A DNA stretch of 37,810 nucleotides. Source: Chromatiales bacterium (lineage in GTDB: Bacteria > Pseudomonadota > Gammaproteobacteria > JAHELT01). Under the pieces are notes generated by a model that was not told the DNA's origin, did not search any database, and saw only the letters and a program-made list of their open reading frames with translations. The stretch spans positions 1 through 37,810 of the forward strand of contig JAHELT010000029.1 of assembly GCA_024644045.1 (NCBI GenBank). Direction: 5' to 3'. Below are positions 24,563 through 32,272 of this stretch, in pieces (within the stretch, counting starts at the first letter, position 1; each line of letters opens with the position of its first letter). A program made the translations under genes and the position numbers.

Positions 24563-25267
24563 GTGAGCATCAAGATCGAACGAAAAATAGTCGCTTTCGA
24601 AGTCGGCAGTCCCGCCGGCACGTCGGAAATCACCGTTCCCGGCGCGCTGCGCCCGGCGCCGGAGCGCCGGGCGGACATCATCCAAATGCACGAGAAGGTC
24701 GAAAGACCTGAGATACTGCTGGGATCGACCTACAAGATCAAAACGCCGCTGTCTGAACATGCTTTGTACGTTACGATCAACGATATCTTGCTCAATCAAG
24801 GCACCGAACACGAGCTGCGCCGGCCTTTCGAGATTTTCATCAACTCGAAGAACATGGATCATTTTCAGTGGATCGTTGCGCTGACCCGCATTATCTCAGC
24901 GGTGTTCAGGAAGGGCGGCGACGTTACGTTCATGGTCGATGAATTACGCAGCGTTTTCGACCCGCGCGGCGGTTACTTCAAGAAAGGCGGTCGCTACATG
25001 CCGTCACTCGTGGCTGAAATCGGCGACGCCATAGAATCGCACATGAAGATGATCGGCATGATCAGCGCCGATACCGACGAACATCTGGCGGACTATACGG
25101 CGGTCAAACGCCGTCAGCTCGCCGCCCGCAGCGCGACACAGGCCGGCGCTGCCGAGACGGACTTTCCGCCCGAAGCGCAGCTGTGCCTGGCCTGCTATAC
25201 GCAGGCGGTGGTGTTACTGGACGGGTGCCTCACTTGCCTGAACTGCGGCGATTCCAAATGCGGTTGA
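24563..25267 (+). CDS. nrdJb: Class II ribonucleotide reductase accessory subunit, NrdJb
   Basis: A 234-residue protein starting 8 bp after nrdJa, at GTG with GAGG six bases upstream. It matches the C-terminal part of single-chain class II RNRs: a globular segment (about 60-165, with LRRPFEIFINSKNMDHFQWI and RGGYFKKGGRYMPSLVAEIG) and a Cys-rich tail C208-x2-C211, C222, C225-x2-C228 and C233. Such a tail passes electrons to the active site and may bind zinc. In Pseudomonas aeruginosa NrdJb is needed for NrdJa activity, so the two should form the working enzyme. There is no terminator visible before repeat A at 25324. Confidence 0.88.
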   Translation: MSIKIERKIVAFEVGSPAGTSEITVPGALRPAPERRADIIQMHEKVERPEILLGSTYKIKTPLSEHALYVTINDILLNQGTEHELRRPFEIFINSKNMDHFQWIVALTRIISAVFRKGGDVTFMVDELRSVFDPRGGYFKKGGRYMPSLVAEIGDAIESHMKMIGMISADTDEHLADYTAVKRRQLAARSATQAGAAETDFPPEAQLCLACYTQAVVLLDGCLTCLNCGDSKCG

Positions 25268-25323
25268 CCTGCCAAAATCGGGACTGCCGTTCTCCGTTCG
25301 CTGATTGACGAAACTCCAACAAA

Positions 25324-25340
25324 TCGGGGAATGTCCCCAA
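25324..25340. repeat. Palindromic repeat A, copy 4 (variant)
   Basis: TCGGGGAATGTCCCCAA, two changes from the consensus, preceded at some distance by GATTGACGAAACTCC (also found beside copy 3) and followed by AGTGACGACGG. It lies after nrdJb. The rest of 25268-25504 shows nothing. Confidence 0.7.
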
Positions 25341-25504
25341 AGTGACGACGGATCGACAGGTGGGGACGGGTTGCGGGATGAGAGCGCCGCTGCCTGTGCC
25401 GCCCTGCCGGAAGCTGCCATTGTCGCGCTGGACACCGGCAACGCGCGCCTGCAGGCGGCCGACCGGTTCGCGTATTAGCGTTCACCGGCGAGCGAGACAC
25501 GCGT

Positions 25505-25684
25505 CTACATCACGTCCATCAGATAAGCGCACTTGTAGGCGGGGACCATGACCACCTTGCCGGGGTGCTTCTCCACGCGATCCATGCGCCACAGCACGCG
25601 CTGTCCGCCGCGATCTTCACAGGTGGGCGGATCGGGCTGCGGCAGCAGCGACGCAATGATCAGAATCAGCAGCTTCACTTCCAT
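25505..25684 (-). CDS. Small hypothetical protein, 59 residues, hydrophobic N-terminus
   Basis: ATG at 25684 to TAG at 25505-25507. Residues 1-15 (MEVKLLILIIASLLP) are a hydrophobic export or anchor segment; the rest (PDPPTCEDRGGQRVLWRMDR, then KHPGKVVMVPAYKCAYLMDVM) is polar with two cysteines that could form a disulfide outside the cytoplasm. The natural residue mix and the G-rich GGGGGCGG leader favour a real gene. It lies between the nrdJb 3' region and the LysR gene, 109 bp downstream of the LysR stop on the same strand. I recognise no family. Confidence 0.45.
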   Translation of the reverse strand: MEVKLLILIIASLLPQPDPPTCEDRGGQRVLWRMDRVEKHPGKVVMVPAYKCAYLMDVM

Positions 25685-25793
25685 CGACCGCCCCCCCGGG
25701 TGTAGACACCGACGACGGACGGGTTAGCGGGACGGTGGCCGCTACACTTTAGCGGCGGTGCGCGTCGCCCCTGCGTGTTCGAGTTCTCCAGGG

Positions 25794-26669
25794 TCAGGCG
25801 GGCGTTGCGTCTTGCATCCCTGCGATGGCCGACGTGAGCCAGTCCGCGACCGCCCCGACGCGGGCCAGCTTGCGCAGTTCCGGGTGCACCATCAACCAGA
25901 GCTCCCGCGTTACCGGGATGAGGCCCTCGTCCTGGCGCACCAGCGTGGGGTCCTGCGCCCCGATCGCTACCGGGAGCAGGGAGCGTCCGAGACCCGCCTT
26001 CACGCTCTGCAGCAGCGTTTCGGCGTCGCTCACCCTGACCTGTGCCAGTGCCTGCGCCTCGCGTGAAGCGGTGTCTGCTATCCAGCGCGCCTGCGGCAGG
26101 TCGCTCATGCTGTCCTCGTAGGTGATCCAGGGCAGCGTATCCGGGCGCCGTGACGCGAGCCCGTAGACGGCGTAGTCGAGACGCCCGACGCGGCGGGCGA
26201 AGGCGCGGGTCTCGCGTGTCGGCCGCGCCAGCCGCAGCGCGAGATCCGCTTCGCGGCGGGTCAAACTGAGGTCGCGCGGCTCCGCGATCAGCTCGAGGTG
26301 CAGTTGCGGATGCGCCTCGATCAGCGCGGGCAGGGCGGGCAAGAGCACATGGTTCACCACGATCGGCACCGAGGTCACGCGCACGGTGCCGGCCACGGTC
26401 TGATCGGCGCCGGCCACCCGGCGTTCCAGCGCCTGAGCTTCCAGCTCGATGCGCTCCGCGCCGGCGACCACGATGGCGCCGCCTTCGGTCGGCTGCAGGT
26501 TGCCGCGCAGCCGCTCGAACAGCCGCGCCCCCAGGCGCCGTTCGGCCTGGGCGATGCGGCGTGCCACCGTGCTTTCGTTTACCCCGAGCCGGCGAGCGGC
26601 GCCCGCCAGCGATGCTTCGCGCGCCACCGCCAGCACGAAGCGGAGATCGTCCCAGTCCAGTTCCCGCAT
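25794..26669 (-). CDS. LysR-family transcriptional regulator
   Basis: A 291-residue LysR-type regulator. The N-terminal winged helix-turn-helix (about 5-60) reads DDLRFVLAVAREASLAGAAR, RLGVNESTVARRIAQAERRL and GARLFER; the effector-binding domain spans 85-285. The helix-turn-helix is of the VAREASLAGAARRLGVNESTVARRI subgroup close to AmpR/GcvA outliers. ATG at 26669 is preferred to the frame start at 26690, since MRELDWDDLRF is a normal LysR N-terminus. It is divergent from the YciI gene, and a dyad operator lies 12 bp upstream, so it probably controls itself and yciI. Ligand unknown. Confidence 0.92.
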   Translation of the reverse strand: MRELDWDDLRFVLAVAREASLAGAARRLGVNESTVARRIAQAERRLGARLFERLRGNLQPTEGGAIVVAGAERIELEAQALERRVAGADQTVAGTVRVTSVPIVVNHVLLPALPALIEAHPQLHLELIAEPRDLSLTRREADLALRLARPTRETRAFARRVGRLDYAVYGLASRRPDTLPWITYEDSMSDLPQARWIADTASREAQALAQVRVSDAETLLQSVKAGLGRSLLPVAIGAQDPTLVRQDEGLIPVTRELWLMVHPELRKLARVGAVADWLTSAIAGMQDATPA

Positions 26670-26680
26670 TTCTGCCGTCC

Positions 26681-26713
26681 AAATCTGCAATTTTTCTGTT
26701 TCTCTGCTGATTT
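26681..26713. promoter_or_regulatory. Dyad operator between lysR and yciI
   Basis: AAATCTGCA (26681-26689), 15 bp, then TGCTGATTT (26705-26713): 9-bp arms with one mismatch. It lies in the 95-bp divergent region. Such interrupted dyads are typical of LysR-type recognition and activation sites. Confidence 0.55.
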
Positions 26714-26764
26714 TGCCGGTGTAACGTCTACGGTGCCACAGTCCACACGCCCTGGGAGGCGGTC

Positions 26765-27061
26765 ATGTTGTTCGTTGTTCTGTTTGAGGATGATCCGCGC
26801 TTCGAGGATATGCGCCGTCAGCATATGGACGCGCACCTGGAGTTTCTGAACCACCATGCGGACCGCATCCATGCCGCCGGTCCGTTACGGGACGCCGAGG
26901 CTGACGAGCCGGCGGGCGGTCTGTGGATTGTCAAAGCCGACAACGCGCAGCCGGTACGCGAATTGATCGAAGCCGATCCTTTCTGGCCGACGGGATTGCG
27001 CAAGTCGGTGTGCGTGCTGGCCTGGACGCAGGTGTTCGCCGACGGGCGCGCCCTGGTGTAG
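26765..27061 (+). CDS. YciI family protein
   Basis: A 98-residue single-domain YciI/YCII-related protein, the usual size. Seen: MLFVVLFEDDPRFEDMRRQH, then HLEFLNHHADRIHAAGPLRD, GGLWIVKADN and VRELIEADPFWPTGL in family order, with the conserved His of HLEFL (residue 24) and the Asp of ADPF. The family has a ferredoxin-like dimeric fold; some members act as dehydrochlorinases or isomerases, most are uncharacterised. GGGAGGCGG precedes the ATG. Its divergence from the LysR gene with a shared dyad suggests it is that regulator's target. It converges with the CoA-transferase at 27132, 70 bp away. Confidence 0.9.
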   Translation: MLFVVLFEDDPRFEDMRRQHMDAHLEFLNHHADRIHAAGPLRDAEADEPAGGLWIVKADNAQPVRELIEADPFWPTGLRKSVCVLAWTQVFADGRALV

Positions 27062-27131
27062 AGAACGCGGGCCGGGCGCTCCCTCCCCGCGCTCGACAGC
27101 GGAATGCGTTGCGCGAAGCGAGGCCGGTCCG

Positions 27132-28286
27132 TCAGCCGCCGAGCTGCGAGATATGCGCGGCGTCGTAGCCGAGCTCCCGCAGCACCTCCGCGGTGTGCTG
27201 CCCAAGTGCCGGCGCCGCGGTTTCGATGGCGTCCCGGTCGGCGATCGGATTGCGCACGAACCGCAGGCGACCTCCCGCGGCTGAAGCAACTTCGGAAAAC
27301 GCCGCGCACTCGCTCGCGAGCGGGCTGGTTGCGACCGTGTCAATAGCCTCGACCATCGCGCAGGGTATGTCGTGCGCGACCAGACGCTCGATCCAGTGCG
27401 CCGACGGGTGTTCCCGCAACCGGGCACCGAGCAGCTCTCCGAGCAGGTCGCGATGTGCAAGCCGTGCCTCGTCGCCGGCGAAGCGTGCATCGGCGGCCAG
27501 CTCCGGCAACCCGAGCGCATCGCAGAACCCCGGCCAGTCCTTAGCGCTGCCGAGCGCGATGACAATGTCCCGGTCTGCGGTCGGGTAGGTTTCGAACGGG
27601 GTCATGGACGGATGGCGCGAGCCGATCGGCTGCGGCACGATGCCGGCGTTCAGGTAGCGCGCGAACGCATTCTCCAGGCAGGCCCACTGGCAGGCGAGCA
27701 TGGAAACGTCCAGCACCCCGGATTGCGAGGCGCCCTGTGCGTCGCGCCGATAGAGCCGTTCCAGGATGCCCACCGTCGTGAACAGCGCAGCGGCGATGTC
27801 CCCCACCGAAAAACCGACGCGCGTGCCTGGACCGCCCGGCGGGCCGTTGATACTCATCATCCCGCTCATGGCCTGCACCACGATGTCATAGGCGGGCCGC
27901 TCGGACAGGCTGCCTGACTGGCCGAAGCCGCTGATGGAGGCCTGGACCAGCCGTGGGTTGAGGCGCGCCAGATCATCTTCGCCGCACCCCAGGCGCTCGC
28001 GCACGCCGGGACGCATGTTCTCCACGAACACATCGGCCGACTGCACCAGCCGGTGGAGGGTTTCGCGCCCCGGGTCTGTTTTCAGGTCGAGGACGACCGA
28101 GCGCTTGCCGCGGTTCAAGGAGGCGAAATACAGACTAACGCCGTCCTCGAAGGGCGGGGTGCCGCGCGCCGTGTCGCCCTGCGGGCTCTCGACCTTGATG
28201 ACGTCCGCTCCCAGCGAAGCGAGCAGCCAGGTGCAGAACGGACCCGACAGCACGCTGGTCATGTCGATCACGCGCACACCCTGCAT
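27132..28286 (-). CDS. CaiB/BaiF family (class III) CoA-transferase, second copy
   Basis: A 384-residue class III CoA-transferase. Seen: MQGVRVIDMTSVLSGPFCTW, GADVIKVESPQGDTARG, NRGKRSVVLDLKTDPGR, VFVENMRPGVRERLG and SISGFGQSGSLSERPAYDIV; the catalytic Asp is Asp163 (SVGDIAAALF). The stretch usually reading S-L-L-D-A is SMLACQ here, but that Asp is not the catalytic one. It is third in an operon, starting 28 bp after the dioxygenase stop. By eye it is only a distant paralogue of 16209-17414, since the motifs agree but the rest does not. In this operon it may activate a ring-cleavage product or related acid as a CoA ester (inference). Confidence 0.92.
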   Translation of the reverse strand: MQGVRVIDMTSVLSGPFCTWLLASLGADVIKVESPQGDTARGTPPFEDGVSLYFASLNRGKRSVVLDLKTDPGRETLHRLVQSADVFVENMRPGVRERLGCGEDDLARLNPRLVQASISGFGQSGSLSERPAYDIVVQAMSGMMSINGPPGGPGTRVGFSVGDIAAALFTTVGILERLYRRDAQGASQSGVLDVSMLACQWACLENAFARYLNAGIVPQPIGSRHPSMTPFETYPTADRDIVIALGSAKDWPGFCDALGLPELAADARFAGDEARLAHRDLLGELLGARLREHPSAHWIERLVAHDIPCAMVEAIDTVATSPLASECAAFSEVASAAGGRLRFVRNPIADRDAIETAAPALGQHTAEVLRELGYDAAHISQLGG

Positions 28287-28314
28287 CGGTCAGCTCATCA
28301 CGTCGAGGTTGCGC

Positions 28315-29133
28315 TCACCAGAGCAGTCCGCACACCCGCTGGCCCATCAGGCGCTCGTCGTAGATGACCCGGGCTACCGGCGTCTCGGCCGCGGCCATGC
28401 CGAAACAGACGTGCAGCGGGATCAGGTGCTCCTCGCGGGGATGGCAGAATCGGGCGTGGGGGGCGTCGGCCCACGCCAGCAGGCGCTGCTCACGCTCGGC
28501 GGGGGTAAGCGCGTCGCCCGCACAGGTCTCGATCAGCCATTCGCCGAACGCTTCGCTTTTTTCGCCGGCCTCGGGATCGCGGCTGAAAAACGCCGGCAGG
28601 CTGTGGAACGACAGCCCGGATCCCAGGACCAGCAGGTTCTCGCGCCGCAGGTTCGACAGGGCCCTGCCGATGGCAAGGTGGACGGCCGGATCCAGGCCGT
28701 TGACGAGTGACAGTTGTACGCATGGGATGCCGGCATCGGGGTACATGAGCTTGAGCGGCACGAACAGGCCGTGATCGAATCCCCGCTGCCCGTCGACCTC
28801 GGCTTGCAGACCGCCGGCTTCGAGCATCTCGGCCAGACGCGCCGCCAGGCGCGGCTCGCCCGGTACGGCGTACTCGACGTGGTAGGCTTCGGGCGGGAAC
28901 CCGTAGTAGTCGTAGATCAGCGCCGGCGCGGCGGCACCGGTCAGGGTCGGGCGCCGTGCCTCCCAGTGTGCGCTGATCACCACGATCGCGGAGGGTGGCG
29001 CCAGCCCGGCGCCGAGCTCGCGCAGAAACGCCACCAGCCCGGCATGCTGGGGGTCGCCCAGTAACGGCAGCGGCCCGCCGCCGTGTGGAAGGTACACGAT
29101 GCTGCCACTGAGGTTGGTGGGCGTGTCGCTCAT
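28315..29133 (-). CDS. LigB/DODA-type extradiol ring-cleavage dioxygenase
   Basis: A 272-residue class III extradiol dioxygenase (YgiD/DODA type), which opens a catechol ring next to the diol using a metal centre. Seen: candidate metal or catalytic histidines His17 (LPHGGGPLPL), His56 (ISAHWEA), His121 (FDHGLFVPL) and His177 (GLSFHSLPAF), all in family positions, plus the C-terminal HLIPLHVCFGMA. The ATG at 29133 has GAGG five bases upstream and gives the family N-terminus; the frame upstream belongs to the previous gene's region. It begins 7 bp after the amidohydrolase stop. Substrate unknown; a YgiD-like protein can also act in betalamic-acid-type or hydroxylated-aromatic cleavage. Confidence 0.9.
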   Translation of the reverse strand: MSDTPTNLSGSIVYLPHGGGPLPLLGDPQHAGLVAFLRELGAGLAPPSAIVVISAHWEARRPTLTGAAAPALIYDYYGFPPEAYHVEYAVPGEPRLAARLAEMLEAGGLQAEVDGQRGFDHGLFVPLKLMYPDAGIPCVQLSLVNGLDPAVHLAIGRALSNLRRENLLVLGSGLSFHSLPAFFSRDPEAGEKSEAFGEWLIETCAGDALTPAEREQRLLAWADAPHARFCHPREEHLIPLHVCFGMAAAETPVARVIYDERLMGQRVCGLLW

Positions 29134-29140
29134 CGGTGCC

Positions 29141-30529
29141 TCAGCGCGGATCGCCGCCATGCAGGCGCCTGAGCTGCAGGAACTCACGCCGTGTCTTCGG
29201 GCCGTAGGTGAGAAAGTGCGGGTCTGGCGCACTGCGATAGATAAGACGGCGTTCAAACAGGGCGTCGTTGCGGATGCGCTCCACAATCTCCCCGGCAGCG
29301 ATGGCATACGGGCGGGTCGCGTTCAGTCCGAAGATCTTGGCGCGGATCGCGGGTGTTAGCGCCGGATACCCGTAGCGCGCCTGAAACTGCTCGGATATCT
29401 GGAAGCTGCGGAACGCCTGAATCTGATCCTGCGGCGAGCCGTACCAGATCGAATCCGTTCCCCACAGCACGTTGTCCTCGCCGAGGTGCTTGAGCAGCTT
29501 CCCGACGGTGTGCGCGGCCTGGTCCGGGTCGCGCATCACGTAACGCCAGGTGCTGCCGAGCTCCGCATACACGTTGCCGTGGGCCACCGCGCCGGTTTGC
29601 AGTACCGCCGCGATCAATCCGTCCACGCCCTCGCCGCGGTCGGGATCGTAAGGCCCCTCGCGTTCGCGCGGGATGAAGCCGGAGTGATAGACGAGGAAGT
29701 TCACGTCGGGAAACCGCTGCGCCACGATGCCGATGTCACCGCACAGGCTGTGCTCGTAGGAGCGCGGGCCGAAGGGGATACCCTTGTGCACGCAGATGTT
29801 CTTTACCCCGAGCGCGCGCGCTTTCTCGATCAGGCGGATGCCGGGTGGCTCATGCAGGAAATAGCCGACGCCCTGAGGTCCCCACTGGGTGTAGGTTTTC
29901 CAGGCGACCACGCCCCAGCGTTCGGCGAGCTCATCCATGTCCTCCACGTCCCCTGGCTGATTGGGGTTCACGCGGCCGTGCAGCAGCAGCCGGCGGCTGC
30001 CCTGCAGTTCCTCGACCAGCCGGCGAGCGCCGTCGGCTTCCGCAATGCTGAGCAGCTCCGGATTACGCCGCGACGGAATGAACGACAGCACCATCATGTC
30101 CGTGTCGCTGTCCAGGAACACGTCCTTGACGAAAGCGTCGACGCCCCCCAGTCCGACCCGGCCGAGACCGTGTTCGCCGACGAAGTGACCCTGCACGTCG
30201 AAGATGAACTCGCGCCCGTCGAGCGCCGCGGCGGCAAGCTGCGGGTCGAGCGCCGCCTCCGCATCGAGTGCGAACGTGCCGCCGGTTTTACCGAACGCCG
30301 CGTTGACCTCGTTGAACGCGAGCAGCGTGCTCGCGACACCACACGCCGAGACCATGAACTGGCGGCGGCGCATCCCGCGCCGTCTGGCATTGACCGTGGC
30401 GCACTCTTGAGCCCGGCGATTCGCGGCGAGGTTGGCGCGGCTCAACGGGACCGGTGCAAACTCGCCGTTGGACGTGGTGTCGAGCTTGACCGGCAATCGC
30501 CGGCCGTCGTGGTCACTCAATGGCTTCAT
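29141..30529 (-). CDS. Tat-exported amidohydrolase-family metal hydrolase
   Basis: A 462-residue amidohydrolase-2-type TIM-barrel protein. The first 50 residues are polar; then RRRGMRRRQFMVSACGVAST (about 50-69) with LLAFNEVNAAF is a twin-arginine signal. Metal-site candidates: FIFDVQGHFVG (a variant of the usual D-x-H-x-H), the His of VYHSGF, and the Asp in WGTDSIWYGSP. The long N-terminus before the Tat motif is odd, so the start at 30529 (GGGATGGACCG upstream) may be too early; an ATG at Met53 or near it would expose the Tat signal. First gene of an operon with the dioxygenase and CoA-transferase. Members include decarboxylases of aromatic acids; which one applies here is open. Confidence 0.82.
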   Translation of the reverse strand: MKPLSDHDGRRLPVKLDTTSNGEFAPVPLSRANLAANRRAQECATVNARRRGMRRRQFMVSACGVASTLLAFNEVNAAFGKTGGTFALDAEAALDPQLAAAALDGREFIFDVQGHFVGEHGLGRVGLGGVDAFVKDVFLDSDTDMMVLSFIPSRRNPELLSIAEADGARRLVEELQGSRRLLLHGRVNPNQPGDVEDMDELAERWGVVAWKTYTQWGPQGVGYFLHEPPGIRLIEKARALGVKNICVHKGIPFGPRSYEHSLCGDIGIVAQRFPDVNFLVYHSGFIPREREGPYDPDRGEGVDGLIAAVLQTGAVAHGNVYAELGSTWRYVMRDPDQAAHTVGKLLKHLGEDNVLWGTDSIWYGSPQDQIQAFRSFQISEQFQARYGYPALTPAIRAKIFGLNATRPYAIAAGEIVERIRNDALFERRLIYRSAPDPHFLTYGPKTRREFLQLRRLHGGDPR

Positions 30530-30630
30530 CGGTCCATCCCGGTCAACGCCTCGAGGGCAGCGAAGGCGAAACAATGCCGACCGGTGCCGGGCCATTGACT
30601 CCGCCCTGCCGGGCGGCAATGCTGCTTGCC

Positions 30631-32238
30631 ATGCAACCCGTCGTTGTCCGCTGTCGCCGCATGCTAGCACGTTCGACCGACGCCCTTCGTGTGCTCGTCG
30701 CCCTGCTGGCGCTCGGGCTCGCGTGCGCGCAGGGCGCGCATGCCAACGGCTGGGAGCACTGGGGTATCCCGCTCGATGTGCTGCTCAACCTGCTGGCTGA
30801 CGAGGATCCCGGCTATCGCATTCGCGCGGCCCGCTCGCTGGGCGTGCGCGCCGAAAAGAGCGCGCTCGAGCCGATGCTGGCATTGCTGCGCCGGCCCGAG
30901 GAACCGGCGGCCGTCAAGGAAGCGCTGCTCGTTGCGCTGGGCGGTATCGGCGGCCCGCTCGCGCGCGAAGCGCTCATCGCCAACCTCACGCGTGAATCGC
31001 GCGATGAACTGCGCGCCGCCGCCGCTCGCGCGCTGGGAAAGGCCGGCGTCGGCAGCGCCGATGCACAGCGCGCGCTCATGAAGGCAACCGGCGCCGGGGA
31101 ACCGCTGCTCATGCGGGCGGCAGCGGTCGAGGCGCTCGGCAACTTCCCCAGCGACACCGTGGTGCAGCGCCTGTCTGAAATCGCGCGAAGCGCCAGCAGC
31201 GATACGTTGCAGGCGCGTGCAATCCAGGCGTTGGGCGCCACCCGTAACCGGGCGGCGACGCGGACGCTGTTGCGGCTGCTGGAAACGGCGCGCAGCGATC
31301 GCCGTCGCGCGCTGGTCATCGATGCGATGGCCCGCGTGGCGGACCCGGCAGCCAGACCCGCCCTGCTCGAGCTCATCGAGACCGCGCAACATCCGGGTCT
31401 CAAGGTGCGCGCCACCGTGGCGCTGGCGTCCCTTTCCGGCAACGCGGCGGCGCCGGCCCTGGTGCCGCTGCTCGCGCATCCGATCGCGACTATTCGCTAT
31501 GTGGCAACCGAGGCGCTGACCGAGCGCGGCGACGCTCGCGCGGCGCCGGCACTACGCGAGCTCTACCGGCGCGAGACGCGCGTCGCGAAACAGCTTCGTG
31601 CGGATGCGCTCGCGGGTCGGCCCGGCGACTACCTGGCTGCACAAAGCCTGCGTCTGGCGGCGCTGCGCGCGCTGATCGAACTCGACGCGCCGGGGTCCGC
31701 GCCGGTGTTTGCCGATGCGCTGCGCGAGCCATTGGCAGCGCGCGAGTCGGCTGTCGCGCTGCGCGTGAACGAAGGCCTGCACGAGCTTCGCCGCAGTGCG
31801 CTGGTGGGCCTCGGCTATGCGAGGTCTGCGCCCGCGCTCGATTCCCTGCTGACGTCCGGCTTTCTGGATTCGGACGACTTCAGGCTCCGTGCCACCGCCG
31901 TGCGCGCGCTCGGCATCGGCGGTTGGTCTGCCGCCGCCCCCGCCGTTGCGGCGCGTCTCGTCGACGAAGTCGCCGAAGTGCGCTGGACTGCGGCGCTGGT
32001 GCTGGGTCGTCTTCGCAGCAGGGCGGCACTTACCGGACTGCGCGCCGCGCTCGGTGACCCGCATCCGGAAGTGCGCCGCCAGTCCGCGCTGGCTCTGGGT
32101 TTCCTGGCCGACGAGGGCGCCCTTGCGAAGCTGCGCTCACTCGTGCGCAACGATGCAGACCGTGAGGTACGGATGGCTGCGCAGGCGAGCGTGAATCTGC
32201 TCGACAGAAGCGGCGAGCCAGCCACCACCACGGAGTGA
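30631..32238 (+). CDS. Exported HEAT-repeat protein
   Basis: A 535-residue protein with a signal peptide (LRVLVALLALGLACAQGAHA, preceded by a basic n-region) and about ten HEAT/PBS-lyase-type repeats: D-x2-YRIRAARSLGVRAEKSAL, ELRAAAARALGKAGV, LMRAAAVEALGNFPS, RALVIDAMARVADPAARPAL, GLKVRATVALASLSG, FRLRATAVRALGIGG, EVRWTAALVLGRLRSRAAL and EVRRQSALALGFLADEGAL are the clearest. No enzyme domain is seen; such proteins act as scaffolds. The start among ATGs at 30574, 30619, 30631 and 30661 is uncertain; 30631 keeps a normal signal peptide. It is divergent from the amidohydrolase and converges with the HupE-like gene. Confidence 0.82.
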   Translation: MQPVVVRCRRMLARSTDALRVLVALLALGLACAQGAHANGWEHWGIPLDVLLNLLADEDPGYRIRAARSLGVRAEKSALEPMLALLRRPEEPAAVKEALLVALGGIGGPLAREALIANLTRESRDELRAAAARALGKAGVGSADAQRALMKATGAGEPLLMRAAAVEALGNFPSDTVVQRLSEIARSASSDTLQARAIQALGATRNRAATRTLLRLLETARSDRRRALVIDAMARVADPAARPALLELIETAQHPGLKVRATVALASLSGNAAAPALVPLLAHPIATIRYVATEALTERGDARAAPALRELYRRETRVAKQLRADALAGRPGDYLAAQSLRLAALRALIELDAPGSAPVFADALREPLAARESAVALRVNEGLHELRRSALVGLGYARSAPALDSLLTSGFLDSDDFRLRATAVRALGIGGWSAAAPAVAARLVDEVAEVRWTAALVLGRLRSRAALTGLRAALGDPHPEVRRQSALALGFLADEGALAKLRSLVRNDADREVRMAAQASVNLLDRSGEPATTTE

Positions 32239-32272
32239 CGGTTGGCTGTGATCAAGCGCAGCGCACTTCAGT

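Noticed and set aside
27132-28286. Possible loss of the catalytic Asp in the second CoA-transferase
   Set aside because: The substituted position (SMLACQ) is the later conserved Asp. The catalytic Asp of the family aligns with Asp163 in SVGDIAAALF, which is intact.
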